Shown one piece after another: positions 8,781 through 18,223 of a DNA stretch of 64,000 bases. The first letter of the stretch is position 1. Every line of letters starts with the position of its first letter. The stretch comes from Robertmurraya siralis (GTDB lineage: Bacteria; Bacillota; Bacilli; Bacillales; Cytobacillaceae): assembly GCF_005502275.1 (NCBI RefSeq), contig NZ_SWLZ01000001.1, positions 248,001-312,000 on the forward strand, given 5' to 3'. The notes under the pieces are model-generated. The model saw nothing but the letters and a program-made list of their open reading frames with translations. It made no database searches and had not been told where the DNA came from. A program made the position numbers and the translations under genes.

Positions 8781-10520
8781 TTAGTCACTTACATAATAGA
8801 AATTTGCTTTTTCCTGAGTTGAATCAAAATGAACAATCATAAACGTATTTGTTTTTACAATAGTCTTTGTCTTCAAATATTTACCTAAATCAAATGGTAA
8901 TTCTTCAACAAGAGTATGCTTATACAGATCTCGTTCATTTAAATGTAGCGCTTCAAATTTTTGCCCAATTTGTAGTTGTTTCTGAAGTACGGCTTGATAA
9001 ATTTTTGAACGCTCTTGTTTCGTTAATGTAGGCTCCCACCAAGGTTTCCGCGGCTTGTACTTCGTTTTCGATAAATAGTCGATTTTCATTAATCCAACGA
9101 CTGTTTCCAGTTCTTTAAATTTGATAAATTGTAAAAATTGAACAAGTCTTGTAAATAAATCTTCTAATTGGTGCCCAATTCTTGCCCACCCTTGAGTTTC
9201 CCAATAAGAGCCGAATTCCTGAAAGAAATCAAATGGACTGGGGAAGTGGTGGATAAGATATTCAATTGTATGATCCATGCGATGGTCATTCCAGTATTTT
9301 TCAAGAACATCTTCCACTTGTTTGATCTTTATAATATCTTCAAAAGAAAGTACATTGTTCCCCAGTATTTCATATGGAGAGTGATCCATATATATATACT
9401 GATGTTCATCAGCCCGAATTCTTAAGCCTGTTCCGCGGAGCATCTTCAAAAACCCTAATTGAAGCTCTTCAGGCCTTAAGGCAAACACATCATTAAAGGT
9501 TTTACGAAATGAAACATAATCTTCTTCGGGTAGACCAGCGATTAAATCTAAATGCTGGGCAATTTTTCCACCGTCTTTTACCATTGTAACTGTGCGGGTA
9601 AGTTTCTTGAAATTTTGTTTTCTCATCACAAGTTCATTTGTAAAATCATTGGTTGATTGCACACCAATTTCGAAGCGGAATAACCCTTTTGGAGCTTCTT
9701 TATTAAGAAACTCGATCACTTCAGGGCGCATAATATCTGCTGTAATCTCAAATTGAAAGACAGTATCTTTTTCATGCTCATCAATTAGAAATTGAAACAT
9801 TTCCAACGCGTAGCTACGGCTAATGTTAAAGGTGCGATCCACAAATTTAATTGTTTTAGCACCATTCTTCATCAAATAGCGGATATCGTTCTTTATCTTC
9901 TCCCTGTCAAAATAACGAACACCTACTTCGATTGAAGAAAGGCAAAATTGACAATTAAAGGGACAGCCACGGCTCGTCTCTACATAGGTAACTCTTTTCG
10001 ATAGATGGGGGATATCCTCTTCAAATCGAAACGGTGACGGGAGCTCGCGTAAATCAATTTTATTGCTTTGCGGTGTTATGCGAATTCGTTCACCTTCGCG
10101 GTAAGCAATTCCCATCACTTGCGAAAAATCATGGTTGTGACTGAGTTGGTGCAGAAGTTGCTTAAAAGTTTCCTCACCTTCGCCTATGACAATAAAATCA
10201 ATGTTTGTTTCTCTTTCCATCCATTCGTATATATCATAGGTGACCTCAGGTCCTCCAACAACAATGCGAATGGAGGAATTTATCTTTTTTATCATTTTAA
10301 TCACTTTAAGTGTCTCTTCAATATTCCAAATATAGCAACTAAAGCCAATTACATCAGGTTTTCTTTGAATTAGGTCTGTTACGATATTTAGGGTAGGGTC
10401 TTTAATGGTGAATTCAACGATTTCAATATCAAATTCGGGTTTTGCGTATGCCTTAAGGTAACGAATGGCTAAATTGGTATGTATGTACTTAGCGTTTAAT
10501 GTAGTGCAGACGATCTTCAT
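8781..10520 (-). CDS. B12-binding radical SAM protein (DUF4080 type)
   Basis: Predicted cobalamin-dependent radical SAM enzyme of unknown substrate. The N-terminal B12-binding (Rossmann-like) domain covers about residues 1-140 (VGGPEVTYD, VIGEGEETFKQLL). The radical SAM core follows with the cluster motif RGCPFNCQFC, Cys186, 190 and 193, then VDRTFNISRSYALEMFQFL and RFEIGVQSTN. The C-terminal region (about 420-579) matches what I recall as DUF4080. Length 579 fits this family. Relatives include methyltransferases and methylthiotransferases, but nothing here fixes the reaction. It is transcribed alone. Confidence 0.88.
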   Translation of the reverse strand: MKIVCTTLNAKYIHTNLAIRYLKAYAKPEFDIEIVEFTIKDPTLNIVTDLIQRKPDVIGFSCYIWNIEETLKVIKMIKKINSSIRIVVGGPEVTYDIYEWMERETNIDFIVIGEGEETFKQLLHQLSHNHDFSQVMGIAYREGERIRITPQSNKIDLRELPSPFRFEEDIPHLSKRVTYVETSRGCPFNCQFCLSSIEVGVRYFDREKIKNDIRYLMKNGAKTIKFVDRTFNISRSYALEMFQFLIDEHEKDTVFQFEITADIMRPEVIEFLNKEAPKGLFRFEIGVQSTNDFTNELVMRKQNFKKLTRTVTMVKDGGKIAQHLDLIAGLPEEDYVSFRKTFNDVFALRPEELQLGFLKMLRGTGLRIRADEHQYIYMDHSPYEILGNNVLSFEDIIKIKQVEDVLEKYWNDHRMDHTIEYLIHHFPSPFDFFQEFGSYWETQGWARIGHQLEDLFTRLVQFLQFIKFKELETVVGLMKIDYLSKTKYKPRKPWWEPTLTKQERSKIYQAVLQKQLQIGQKFEALHLNERDLYKHTLVEELPFDLGKYLKTKTIVKTNTFMIVHFDSTQEKANFYYVSD

Positions 10521-10633
10521 GTTATCGCAGACTCCTTAAAAAGTTTTCATGATTAACTCTATTAGTATACATATTTTTCGCAGAGCAGACAAAATGAAAA
10601 CGTAATTAATAACGATCAATATAAAATGGAGCT

Positions 10634-10710
10634 ATTGCATGTGAAACTTTGGATTCACATGCAATGAGCCCAAAATCATTTTAACAACCATTCTATTTAA
10701 CAAAGCCTTA
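10634..10710 (+). repeat. Dispersed palindromic repeat, copy A
   Basis: The 12-bp arms ATTGCATGTGAA (10634-10645) and TTCACATGCAAT (10654-10665) are followed by GAGCCCAAAATCATTTT and the right-end signature TTAACAAAGCCTTA. It sits between two minus-strand genes; the rest of the 10521-10893 gap shows no gene. Confidence 0.7.
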
Positions 10711-10828
10711 ACAAAAGTGCTTTTGTGGAGCGGTAAAACGAGCACCGGATAAAACAAAGCTACAAAAGAAGCAAGCGTTTACGGCAAGCCTAATAAAGCT
10801 ATTTATTCTGCTGGAAAAAAGTAAAGAA

Positions 10829-10879
10829 AAAAGCTGTTGTCAATTATAGTCATTTTTAAGACCTTTTGACACAGCTTTT
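10829..10879 (-). terminator. Terminator of lctP
   Basis: AAAAGCTGTTGTCAA pairs with TTGACACAGCTTTT with one bulge and a 22-base loop. On the minus strand it runs into TTTTTCTTTAC, just beyond the lctP stop. Confidence 0.65.
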
Positions 10880-10893
10880 AGGCGATTATGCTT

Positions 10894-12600
10894 TTATGGA
10901 ATCATCCAAGTAAATACAGTAGCCTGCAACATTGTAATCACACAAAGAATTAATAATAAGAAAATACTGTATTTAAGGGTAAAACGTAATAACTCTGATT
11001 CTCTGCCTGCTAACCCTACAGCGGCACAAGCAACCGCAATAGATTGAGGTGATATCATTTTCCCAGTAACACCACCAGATGAGTTTGCTGCCAGAGCGAG
11101 TACAGGTTCCATTCCCACTGATGTCGCTGTGACTTGTTGTAATTTGGCGAATAAGACGTTTGCTGAAGTGTCCGAACCAGTAATGAATACGCCAAGCCAA
11201 CCAAGAACAGGTGAAAAGAATGGAAATAATGCCCCCGTTTTAGCTAACACCATTCCAAGCGTTGTTGTCATTCCCGCTACATTTGCTACATATGCGTAGG
11301 CAACAACTGCACAAATTGTTATGAGTGGATATTTGATTTCATTTATGGTTTCAAAGAATGTTTTTCCCCATTCGCCCCAATTCATGTTGAATATAAATTT
11401 TGTCACAATAGCTGAGAGGAGGATAGCAGTACCTGCTGCACCTAGTAGTTCTAGTTTATAAACTGCTGCAATCGCTTCCCCTGTTGCCCCGTCAATAACT
11501 TTGTTATGCAAGAAAGGGACCTCTGGTACAAAGGTTAAGGCATGTCCAATAGTATTAATGCCTTTCAGAATAATATTGGTTCCTTCATAATGTCCAGTTA
11601 ATGCAGCTTTAATGATTGGTGTTCCCCAAAGTGAAATAAATCCAGTTAAAACGATAAAAGGTGACCATGCTTTAAAAATTTGTCCTCCAGTATAAGAGGA
11701 GTTTTGTAAAGCTGCATTTGCTGCAGAAGCTGAAGCCATTTCCTGCTCCTCAGAGAATCGATAAATATTTTTAGGTTTCCAATATTTCATAAAAATAGCT
11801 AAGGCAAATAAAGAAACTAATGCGGATAGAATATCTGGTAATTCTGGACCTAGAAAGTTAGAAGTTAAATATTGTGTGACAGCAAAAGAAACACCAGAAA
11901 TAAGAATTGCTGGCATTACTTCCAAAGTTTTTTTAAAGCCACACATAATGACAATTAGGAAAAATGGAATAAAAACAGATAGGAATGGAAGCTGGCGTCC
12001 GACCATCTTTGAAATTTCTGTAGCAGCAATTCCAGTTGGACCTTCCATTGCTGTAATTGGTACGCCAATTGCACCAAATGCAACCGGTGCGGTGTTCGCA
12101 ATTAAACATAAACCAGCCGCGTATAATGGATTAAAACCAAGTCCCACTAATAAGGCGGCAGAAATGGCAACCGGTGCACCGAATCCAGCTGCTCCCTCAA
12201 GAAATGCCCCGAAAGAAAAAGCGACAAGTAAAGCCTGTATTCTTCTATCTTCTGTAATCGATAATACAGAATGACGGATGATATTAAATTGTCCGGTTTT
12301 TACAGTTAAATTATAGAGAAAAACTGAGGCAATAATAATCCAGCCGATTGGTAATAGTCCATAGACTGCACCTTGGCTGGCAGACATCAAGGCTGTGCTG
12401 ACTGGTACTTTAAATGCCAAAATGGCCAGAACAAATGCAACAAGCAATGTGGTCAAACCTGCGACATAGCCTTTCATTTTTTTTATGGCTAACGCCCAGA
12501 AAAAGTACAAAATTGGAATAAGAGCTACAATTGCTGTTAAAGCTAAACTGTTATTAACTGCTGTGTAGTTTTGAGTAAATGACAAAATAACTTCCCCCAA
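10894..12600 (-). CDS. lctP: L-lactate permease
   Basis: Multi-membrane-segment permease of the LctP family that imports L-lactate, and often glycolate, with protons. The hydrophobic 568-residue chain has the conserved blocks GAFLEGAAGFGAPVAISAALL and FITGSDTSANVLFAKLQQ and the C-terminal SPQSIAVACAAVGL. It is divergent from lutR and close to lutABC, so it supplies the substrate that LutABC oxidises. Upstream of its start are a cre-like site and a TCATCAGATGA operator identical to the one before lutA, implying shared LutR control. The ribosome site before the ATG is GGGGGAAG. Confidence 0.95.
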   Translation of the reverse strand: MGEVILSFTQNYTAVNNSLALTAIVALIPILYFFWALAIKKMKGYVAGLTTLLVAFVLAILAFKVPVSTALMSASQGAVYGLLPIGWIIIASVFLYNLTVKTGQFNIIRHSVLSITEDRRIQALLVAFSFGAFLEGAAGFGAPVAISAALLVGLGFNPLYAAGLCLIANTAPVAFGAIGVPITAMEGPTGIAATEISKMVGRQLPFLSVFIPFFLIVIMCGFKKTLEVMPAILISGVSFAVTQYLTSNFLGPELPDILSALVSLFALAIFMKYWKPKNIYRFSEEQEMASASAANAALQNSSYTGGQIFKAWSPFIVLTGFISLWGTPIIKAALTGHYEGTNIILKGINTIGHALTFVPEVPFLHNKVIDGATGEAIAAVYKLELLGAAGTAILLSAIVTKFIFNMNWGEWGKTFFETINEIKYPLITICAVVAYAYVANVAGMTTTLGMVLAKTGALFPFFSPVLGWLGVFITGSDTSANVLFAKLQQVTATSVGMEPVLALAANSSGGVTGKMISPQSIAVACAAVGLAGRESELLRFTLKYSIFLLLILCVITMLQATVFTWMIP

Positions 12601-12685
12601 TTGATGAATATTTTTGATAATGGATCAGCTTAAATAACCTTCAAATGAATCTCCCCGTGAAAAAATGTTCCTCCCCTTTTAAAAA

Positions 12686-12699
12686 AGTAATCGTTTTCA
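12686..12699. promoter_or_regulatory. cre-like site upstream of lctP
   Basis: AGTAATCGTTTTCA matches the CcpA consensus TGWAANCGNTNWCA at all but the first position. It lies 86-99 bases before the lctP start, between the LutR operator and the gene. Confidence 0.5.
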
Positions 12700-12725
12700 A
12701 AATAGCATATTACAAGATGATAAGG

Positions 12726-12736
12726 TCATCAGATGA
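12726..12736. promoter_or_regulatory. LutR operator, lctP-lutR intergenic region
   Basis: TCATCAGATGA fits the LutR-type palindrome TCATC-N-GATGA, as I recall it for Bacillus subtilis. The longer string TCATCAGATGACYGG recurs before lutA. It lies 126 bases upstream of lctP and could also affect lutR. Confidence 0.75.
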
Positions 12737-12829
12737 CTGGATGTTTCAAATTATATTTGGTTCGAAAACATATTTCAACAGTTTTTTCAAAATTTTATCT
12801 ATTTTTTAGCGTGACTACATTTTCAATAC

Positions 12830-12858
12830 TGTTAACTAAAGTAGGGTTCGAGTATAAT
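12830..12858 (+). promoter_or_regulatory. Probable sigma-A promoter of lutR
   Basis: TGTTAA and TATAAT (12853-12858) are separated by 17 bases, about 50 bases ahead of lutR. The -10 box is perfect and the -35 box is weak. Confidence 0.55.
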
Positions 12859-12906
12859 ATAGCTATGTCTTACGATGGACAAAGGGATTAGATGAGGTGG
12901 ACATAC

Positions 12907-13632
12907 TTGAAATATAAACAAATTAAGCCAAAAAAAATTTATGAAGAGGTAGCGGAAGCACTTCATGAAATGATTCGAACAGGTGAGCTTAGCCCTGGTG
13001 ATAGACTTGATTCCGTCCAACAACTTGCAGAAAATTTTCAAGTAGGACGTTCAGCAATACGTGAAGCGCTTTCTGCATTGAAAGCAATGGGACTTGTAGA
13101 AATGAGGCAGGGGGAAGGAACGTTTATAAAAAGCTTTGAAGCTCAACAAATTACATTTCCTTTATCAACAGCCATTCTTATGAATAAGGAGGATATTGCC
13201 AATCTCCTAGAGGTTAGAAAAGTTATAGAAGCAGGCACTTCTGCTGCGGCAGCACGAAAGCGTACGAATGAAGACTTAAAAGCAATGGAGCAAGTTTTGG
13301 AGGAAATGAAAAATGTGAAAGGGGATGGAGAATTAGGGGAGCAGGCTGATTTTAAGTTTCATTTAGCTTTATCAGAGGCTGCGCATAATCCGATTTTATC
13401 TGGATTGATGGCTCAAGTTTCTGAGCTCATGTTTGAGACGCAGAAAGAAACACGTAGATTGTGGTTATTTTCAAAGCAAACAACAAGTGAAAAACTTTAT
13501 GAGCAGCATGTAGCCATTTATAAAGCAATTCTGGAAAAAAATGAAGATGATGCAAGAAAAGCGATGCTTTCACATCTCGAAAATGTGGAGGACATACTCC
13601 AAAAGTATTTTGATGAAAAGGAAATTCGGTAA
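12907..13632 (+). CDS. lutR: GntR/FadR-family regulator of lactate utilisation LutR
   Basis: Repressor of the lactate utilisation genes. The N-terminal winged helix (about residues 1-75) includes IYEEVAEALHEMIRTGELSP and QVGRSAIREALSALKAMGLVE, followed by the G-EGTF wing. The C-terminal FCD ligand domain covers about 90-235. Length and sequence fit LutR of Bacillus. I prefer the TTG at 12907 (MKYKQIKPKKIYEEV), with GAGGTGG six bases upstream; ATG 12892, preceded by AAAGGG, is equally possible and adds five residues. It lies between lctP (divergent) and lutABC, both of which carry the matching operator. Confidence 0.9.
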   Translation: MKYKQIKPKKIYEEVAEALHEMIRTGELSPGDRLDSVQQLAENFQVGRSAIREALSALKAMGLVEMRQGEGTFIKSFEAQQITFPLSTAILMNKEDIANLLEVRKVIEAGTSAAAARKRTNEDLKAMEQVLEEMKNVKGDGELGEQADFKFHLALSEAAHNPILSGLMAQVSELMFETQKETRRLWLFSKQTTSEKLYEQHVAIYKAILEKNEDDARKAMLSHLENVEDILQKYFDEKEIR

Positions 13633-13640
13633 TAAAAGCA

Positions 13641-13676
13641 GGGCTTATTCTTGTATTGGGATAGGCCCTATTTTTT
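13641..13676 (+). terminator. Terminator of lutR
   Basis: GGGCTTAT and ATAGGCCC form an 8-bp stem with one G-U pair and a 12-base loop, followed by TATTTTTTA. Confidence 0.7.
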
Positions 13677-13724
13677 AATAGGAAAGATTGAGTGAGGATA
13701 TATTTTCCATTATTATTTTTTTTG

Positions 13725-13738
13725 TGAAAACTCTTTCA
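13725..13738. promoter_or_regulatory. cre-like site upstream of lutA
   Basis: TGAAAACTCTTTCA is one mismatch from TGWAANCGNTNWCA (T in place of the central G). It lies about 60 bases before the LutR operator. Confidence 0.4.
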
Positions 13739-13797
13739 TCACCGTAATTATTTGTAGTAGTATAAAAATAACAGAAATTGAGTCTTCCAGTTTTTAG

Positions 13798-13808
13798 TCA
13801 TCAGATGA
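13798..13808. promoter_or_regulatory. LutR operator of lutABC
   Basis: TCATCAGATGA is identical to the site at 12726-12736 and lies 50 bases ahead of lutA, downstream of a TATAAA-like -10 element at about 13761. Binding there would block transcription. Confidence 0.8.
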
Positions 13809-13858
13809 CCGGTTGACTGAAGGAAGAATTTTAAAAAAGTATTTTAAGGAGCGGGAAA

Positions 13859-14575
13859 ATGAAAGTAACCCTTTTTGCTACTTGTTTAGTAGATATGTTT
13901 CAAGGAGATGTTGGAAAGGCAACTGTAGAGTTACTAGAACGTTTAGGCTGTGAAATCGATTTTCCTGAGTCGCAAATTTGTTGCGGACAGCCAGCTTATA
14001 ATAGCGGCTATGTTGAGGATACGAAACCAGCAATGAAAAAAATGATTGAAGCATTTGAGCATGCTGAATATGTCGTTTCACCATCTGGATCGTGCGCTTA
14101 TTTTTTTAAGGAATATCCACATATTTTTAAAGGTGACCCGATTTGGGAGCGAAAAGCTCAAGCGTTAGCAGATAAAACGTATGAGTTAACGCAATTTATC
14201 GTCGAAGTTCTAGGTGTGAAAAATGTCGGCGCAAGTCTTAAGGGCAAAGCTACTTATCATACATCATGTCATATGACTAGATTGCTTGGTGTAAAAGAGG
14301 CGCCAATGGAATTGTTGAAAAATGTTGAAGGTCTTGAATTTACCGAATTGCCTTTTAAAGATAAATGCTGTGGTTTTGGAGGAACATTTTCAGTTAAAAT
14401 GACGCATATTTCAGAACAGATGGTAGATGAAAAAGTTCAGTGTGTTGAAGAAACTGAGGCAGATATTCTAATTGGCGCTGATGCAGGGTGTTTAATGAAT
14501 ATCGGTGGAAGAATTGACCGAAAAGGAAAGCCGATTCGAGTAATGCATATAGCGGAGGTTCTTAATAGTCGATGA
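13859..14575 (+). CDS. lutA: L-lactate utilisation protein LutA (CCG domain)
   Basis: Subunit of the iron-sulfur L-lactate oxidase LutABC, which converts L-lactate to pyruvate. The 238-residue protein consists of two cysteine-rich CCG domains: [12 protein letters not shown] near residue 40 and [13 protein letters not shown] near residue 165. It resembles the C-terminal half of GlcF. AAGGAGCGGG precedes the ATG. It is the first gene of lutABC, 49 bases ahead of lutB, behind the LutR operator. Confidence 0.95.
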   Translation: MKVTLFATCLVDMFQGDVGKATVELLERLGCEIDFPESQICCGQPAYNSGYVEDTKPAMKKMIEAFEHAEYVVSPSGSCAYFFKEYPHIFKGDPIWERKAQALADKTYELTQFIVEVLGVKNVGASLKGKATYHTSCHMTRLLGVKEAPMELLKNVEGLEFTELPFKDKCCGFGGTFSVKMTHISEQMVDEKVQCVEETEADILIGADAGCLMNIGGRIDRKGKPIRVMHIAEVLNSR

Positions 14576-14624
14576 ACAAGTAAGGGAAATGAAAAATGGA
14601 CATCGACAAAAGGGGGAATAGCGT

Positions 14625-16055
14625 ATGGCAATGAAAACGAGCAATGAAAAATTTGGGGAAAGAGTTGACAAAGGCATTCAAGATGCTTTTATGCGTGGAG
14701 CTGTTTCAAGTGCGCAGGAACGCTTCCAATCTCGGAGATTAAGCGCAGCTGAAGAGTTAGGAAATTGGGAAGAATGGCGTTCACATGGTGAAGAAATTCG
14801 TCAGCATGTGTTAGAAAATATTGATTATTATTTATATGAGTTAAGTGAAAGCGTTTCGAAGCGTGGTGGTCATGTTTTTTTTGCAGAAACAGCAGAAGAA
14901 GCCACTGAATATATTCAGAACGTCATAGAGAAAAAGAATGCGAAAAAAATAGTCAAGTCGAAATCAATGGTTACAGAGGAAATCAATTTGAATGCTTGTC
15001 TTGAGAAGATAGGCTGTGATGTCATTGAAACCGACCTTGGGGAATATATTCTTCAAGTCGATGATCACGAACCTCCGTCACATATCGTTGTGCCGGCACT
15101 TCATAAAAACAGGCAACAAATAAGGGACGTATTTAAAGAAAAGCATGGGTATCAAAATTCTGATCAGCCAGAAGAATTGGCACTGCATGCACGTGAGAAA
15201 TTACGTCAAGAGTATTTATCTGCAGATGTGGGGATTACAGGCTGTAACTTTGCAGTTGCAGAAACCGGTTCTGTTACATTAGTAACGAATGAGGGAAATG
15301 CTGATTTAGTAGCTGCGCTACCAAAAACACAAATTACAGTGATGGGAATGGAGAGGTTGGTGCCCACGTTTGAAGAAATGGAAGTTCTTGTTAGTCTGTT
15401 AACCCGCAGTGCAGTTGGGCAAAAGCTTACTAGCTACATTACGACTTTAACTGGAACGAAGGATGAGGGAGATGTTGATGGACCAGAGGAGTTTCATCTT
15501 GTCATAGTTGACAATGGACGTTCTGATATTTTAGGAGGAGAGTTCCAATCGATCCTTCAATGTATCCGTTGTGCGGCTTGTGTCAACGTCTGTCCAGTTT
15601 ATCGCCATGTTGGCGGGCATTCATACGGATCCATTTATTCAGGGCCAGTTGGCGCTGTTTTGTCACCTTTATTAGGTGGATATGATGATTATAAGGAATT
15701 ACCATATGCATCCACTCTTTGTGGTGCTTGTACTGAAGCTTGTCCGGTAAAGATTCCGTTACATGATCTTCTTCATAAGCATCGCCAAGTGATTGTTGAA
15801 AAAGAGGGAAGAGCCCCTATTTCAGAAAAACTTTTAATGAAGGCATTCGGGATCGGTGCTTCAACACCAGCACTTTATAAAATTGGTTCGAAAATGGCAC
15901 CAGCCGCGATGAATCCTTTTTCTGACGGTGAGAAAATCTCGAAGGGACCTGGCCCGTTAAAGGCTTGGACTGAAATTCGCGATTTCCCAACGCCAAATAA
16001 AGAACGATTCCGTGATTGGTTTAAGAATCGCTCAAAAGGAGGGGAACACTCATGA
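14625..16055 (+). CDS. lutB: L-lactate utilisation iron-sulfur protein LutB
   Basis: Iron-sulfur subunit of the lactate oxidase complex. The N-terminal LUD/DUF162 domain (about residues 60-290) contains [16 protein letters not shown] ferredoxin-type domain follows with [12 protein letters not shown] (about residues 309-320) and CGACTEACP (about 366-374), ligands for two [4Fe-4S] clusters. Its 476 residues match Bacillus LutB. AAAAGGGGG precedes ATG 14625. The stop overlaps the lutC start by four bases, so B and C are coupled. Confidence 0.95.
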   Translation: MAMKTSNEKFGERVDKGIQDAFMRGAVSSAQERFQSRRLSAAEELGNWEEWRSHGEEIRQHVLENIDYYLYELSESVSKRGGHVFFAETAEEATEYIQNVIEKKNAKKIVKSKSMVTEEINLNACLEKIGCDVIETDLGEYILQVDDHEPPSHIVVPALHKNRQQIRDVFKEKHGYQNSDQPEELALHAREKLRQEYLSADVGITGCNFAVAETGSVTLVTNEGNADLVAALPKTQITVMGMERLVPTFEEMEVLVSLLTRSAVGQKLTSYITTLTGTKDEGDVDGPEEFHLVIVDNGRSDILGGEFQSILQCIRCAACVNVCPVYRHVGGHSYGSIYSGPVGAVLSPLLGGYDDYKELPYASTLCGACTEACPVKIPLHDLLHKHRQVIVEKEGRAPISEKLLMKAFGIGASTPALYKIGSKMAPAAMNPFSDGEKISKGPGPLKAWTEIRDFPTPNKERFRDWFKNRSKGGEHS

Positions 16056-16768
16056 TCGGAACAATCCAAAATCGCGATGCCTTTTTAAATAAATTGGCGA
16101 GTCGTCTTGGACGTGAAAGGCGAACAGAAATTGCGAAACCTGAATGGAACTACAATCCTCAAGAAGAGGTCTTGAAAGATGCTTCTCAGGATCAGCTTGT
16201 AGAAGTTTTAAAGGAACAATGCAAAAACATTCATACAAATTTTGTTCTCGTGGATACGAATACTCTCCCCTCAGCACTAAATAAGGTTGTTGAAAGCTAT
16301 GGTGGTGGCCCAATCGTATCGTGGAAGGATGAGCGATTTGCCCAATTTGGACTTTCTGCATTAATGAAGGAAGAGTGGGTGGCTAAAGGAATTTCTCTTC
16401 ATGAATGGGACTATACAAAAGGCGCGGAAAATATTGAAAAAGCCAACTGCGCCAATGTTGGCATTACGATTAGTGATATTACATTAGCTGAATCTGGAAC
16501 TGCTGTTCTTTTCAGCAACAAGGATCGGGGCAGAACAGTTAGTTTTCTGCCGGCAACCTCAATTATTCTTGTTCCGAAGAGCAGCATCGTTCCGCGAATG
16601 ACACAAGCTGCGAAAATTATTCGTGAAAAAGTTCAAAATGGTGAGCAAGTGGCTTCGTGTGTGAACTTTATTACCGGACCGAGTAATTCAGCAGATATCG
16701 AAATGATATTGGTCGTCGGTGTTCATGGTCCGATTAAGGCAACTTACATTGTGATCGAAGATTTATAA
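16052..16768 (+). CDS. lutC: L-lactate utilisation protein LutC
   Basis: Third subunit of the lactate oxidase. It is a stand-alone LUD domain protein of 238 residues with [19 protein letters not shown] near residue 140 and the C-terminal [22 protein letters not shown]. The same domain forms the N-terminal part of LutB. It begins inside the end of lutB, with GGAGGGGA as ribosome site, and ends before a terminator. Confidence 0.95.
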   Translation: MIGTIQNRDAFLNKLASRLGRERRTEIAKPEWNYNPQEEVLKDASQDQLVEVLKEQCKNIHTNFVLVDTNTLPSALNKVVESYGGGPIVSWKDERFAQFGLSALMKEEWVAKGISLHEWDYTKGAENIEKANCANVGITISDITLAESGTAVLFSNKDRGRTVSFLPATSIILVPKSSIVPRMTQAAKIIREKVQNGEQVASCVNFITGPSNSADIEMILVVGVHGPIKATYIVIEDL

Positions 16769-16847
16769 AAATATTGTCGCCAATCTCGTGAAATACGATA
16801 AAATAGTTGAAAAGTTAAATCGAGATAGAAATATACTTCAATAGTTC

Positions 16848-16880
16848 GAGTCGCAACCAATTTAGGATGCGACTCTTTTT
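16848..16880 (+). terminator. Terminator of lutABC
   Basis: The perfect 8-bp arms GAGTCGCA and TGCGACTC with a 12-base loop are followed by TTTTTC. Confidence 0.85.
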
Positions 16881-16918
16881 CACTTTGAAAATGGTCGATT
16901 TCACAATGTATTACGTTG

Positions 16919-17000
16919 GCCTCTGGTACCACACAAACTTCAGGCACCCTCCCTTCATACCTTTAAAGTTTACATAATGATAAGGATGAAGTAAGGTGCC
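16919..17000 (+). repeat. Second dispersed repeat family, degenerate copy
   Basis: CACAAACTTCAGG and CTCCCT, followed by GTTTACATAATGATAAGG, parallel the element at 28153-28275 in the same order and spacing. It lies in the 16769-17209 gap, which otherwise holds the lut terminator and the promoter of the next operon. Confidence 0.4.
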
Positions 17001-17112
17001 ATTGTTATGAAAACAACCAATTCTGTTATAATACAAAAATAACACTGTTATATAACTTTCATCCTTTGTATATATAGATTTTTTTAACTGTTTCAAATTT
17101 TTTATGCTTATG

Positions 17113-17155
17113 TTTGATTTTTATCACAGCTAGCACAAATGAATTACTCTAAACT
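17113..17155 (+). promoter_or_regulatory. FNR-like site and promoter of the 2-oxoacid oxidoreductase operon
   Basis: TTTGATTTTTATCACA (17113-17128) has one mismatch to TGTGA-N6-TCACA. A -10-like TAAACT lies at 17150-17155. A start at about 17162 would place the site centre at -41.5, the classical activating position. Pattern-based inference. Confidence 0.5.
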
Positions 17156-17209
17156 GATAATTGGGGATAAAAAAACTATTCACACAGGACGTATATAGGG
17201 AGGGAGATT

Positions 17210-18223
17210 ATGTCTATTTTACCGAAAAAAAATTCATTGGGATTTTTTGAAATACGTTTAGAGTCGATCGGTGGATTAGGAGCAAATTTAGCAGGAAAAA
17301 TGCTAGCTGAAGCAGGAGTGCTTGGGCTGGGATTAAATGGTTCAAACTTTTCATCCTATGGATCTGAAAAGAAAGGTTCTCCAGTCAAAAGTTTCATCCG
17401 TTTCTGCGATGAAGAGGTCGAAATTCGAGATCACAGTCCAATAGAACAACCCCATGTGATTGGCGTGTTTCATGAAGCACTCTACAAAACAGTAGATGTT
17501 GTCAGCGGCCTCACCTCAGATGGAATCGTGCTCGTAAATTCAACAAGAGATTTTTCAGCTATAAAGGAAGATTTACAAATCGAGTATGGCACGTTAGCGA
17601 TTGTCGACGCGCTAGGTATTGCTGTTGAAGAACGGACAAAAGTCAATACAGCAATGTTAGGTGCTCTTTTCCGTATTTGTGATTTTCTTGATCCAGATGC
17701 GATGAGATCAGTTATTCGCAAAACATTTGAAAAAAAGTATCCCCATTTAGTTGAGCCAAATATTCGCACTTTTGATCGTGGTTATCAAGAAGTGCATTTT
17801 CGTACATTTGAAACTCCTGTTAATGCTGTCGGAAAAACATTTAGCAGACCAGACCCTCTATTAGGCTATGAAACTCAAGCTCTCGGCGGAGTCATTGCAG
17901 CTCAAGGAAATAGTATATTAAAAGATTTAAGCGGCTCAAGGCAAGGATTTTTGCCAGAATTGAACCGTGAAGAATGTATTCATTGTGCGGCATGTGACAA
18001 TGTTTGTCCTGATTATTGCTTTGTCTGGGAAGAGGGAGAAGACAAACGAGGGCGGAAGCAAATGTTTCTTAAGGGAATTGATTATCAATTTTGTAAAGGG
18101 TGTTTAAAGTGTGTGGAGGCATGTCCAACTTCAGCTTTAAAAGAAATCCGGGAAAAAATCGGTTTTGCAGAAGAGCATCAAGTGAAGCATAACTTCCCAT
18201 ATGTAGCAGGAGGTGTTTCCTAA
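17210..18223 (+). CDS. 2-Oxoacid:ferredoxin oxidoreductase, fused gamma-delta subunit
   Basis: Part of a pyruvate- or other 2-oxoacid:ferredoxin oxidoreductase, which cleaves a 2-oxoacid with CoA to acyl-CoA, CO2 and reduced ferredoxin. Residues about 1-190 are the gamma domain (ESIGGLGANLAGKMLAEAG). Residues about 245-320 are a two-cluster ferredoxin domain with CIHCAACDNVCPDYC and CKGCLKCVEACP. Gamma and delta are separate proteins in many four-subunit enzymes; here they are joined. AGGGAGGGAG precedes the ATG. The stop overlaps the start of the alpha-beta gene as TAATG. The preferred substrate cannot be told from sequence alone. Confidence 0.9.
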   Translation: MSILPKKNSLGFFEIRLESIGGLGANLAGKMLAEAGVLGLGLNGSNFSSYGSEKKGSPVKSFIRFCDEEVEIRDHSPIEQPHVIGVFHEALYKTVDVVSGLTSDGIVLVNSTRDFSAIKEDLQIEYGTLAIVDALGIAVEERTKVNTAMLGALFRICDFLDPDAMRSVIRKTFEKKYPHLVEPNIRTFDRGYQEVHFRTFETPVNAVGKTFSRPDPLLGYETQALGGVIAAQGNSILKDLSGSRQGFLPELNREECIHCAACDNVCPDYCFVWEEGEDKRGRKQMFLKGIDYQFCKGCLKCVEACPTSALKEIREKIGFAEEHQVKHNFPYVAGGVS

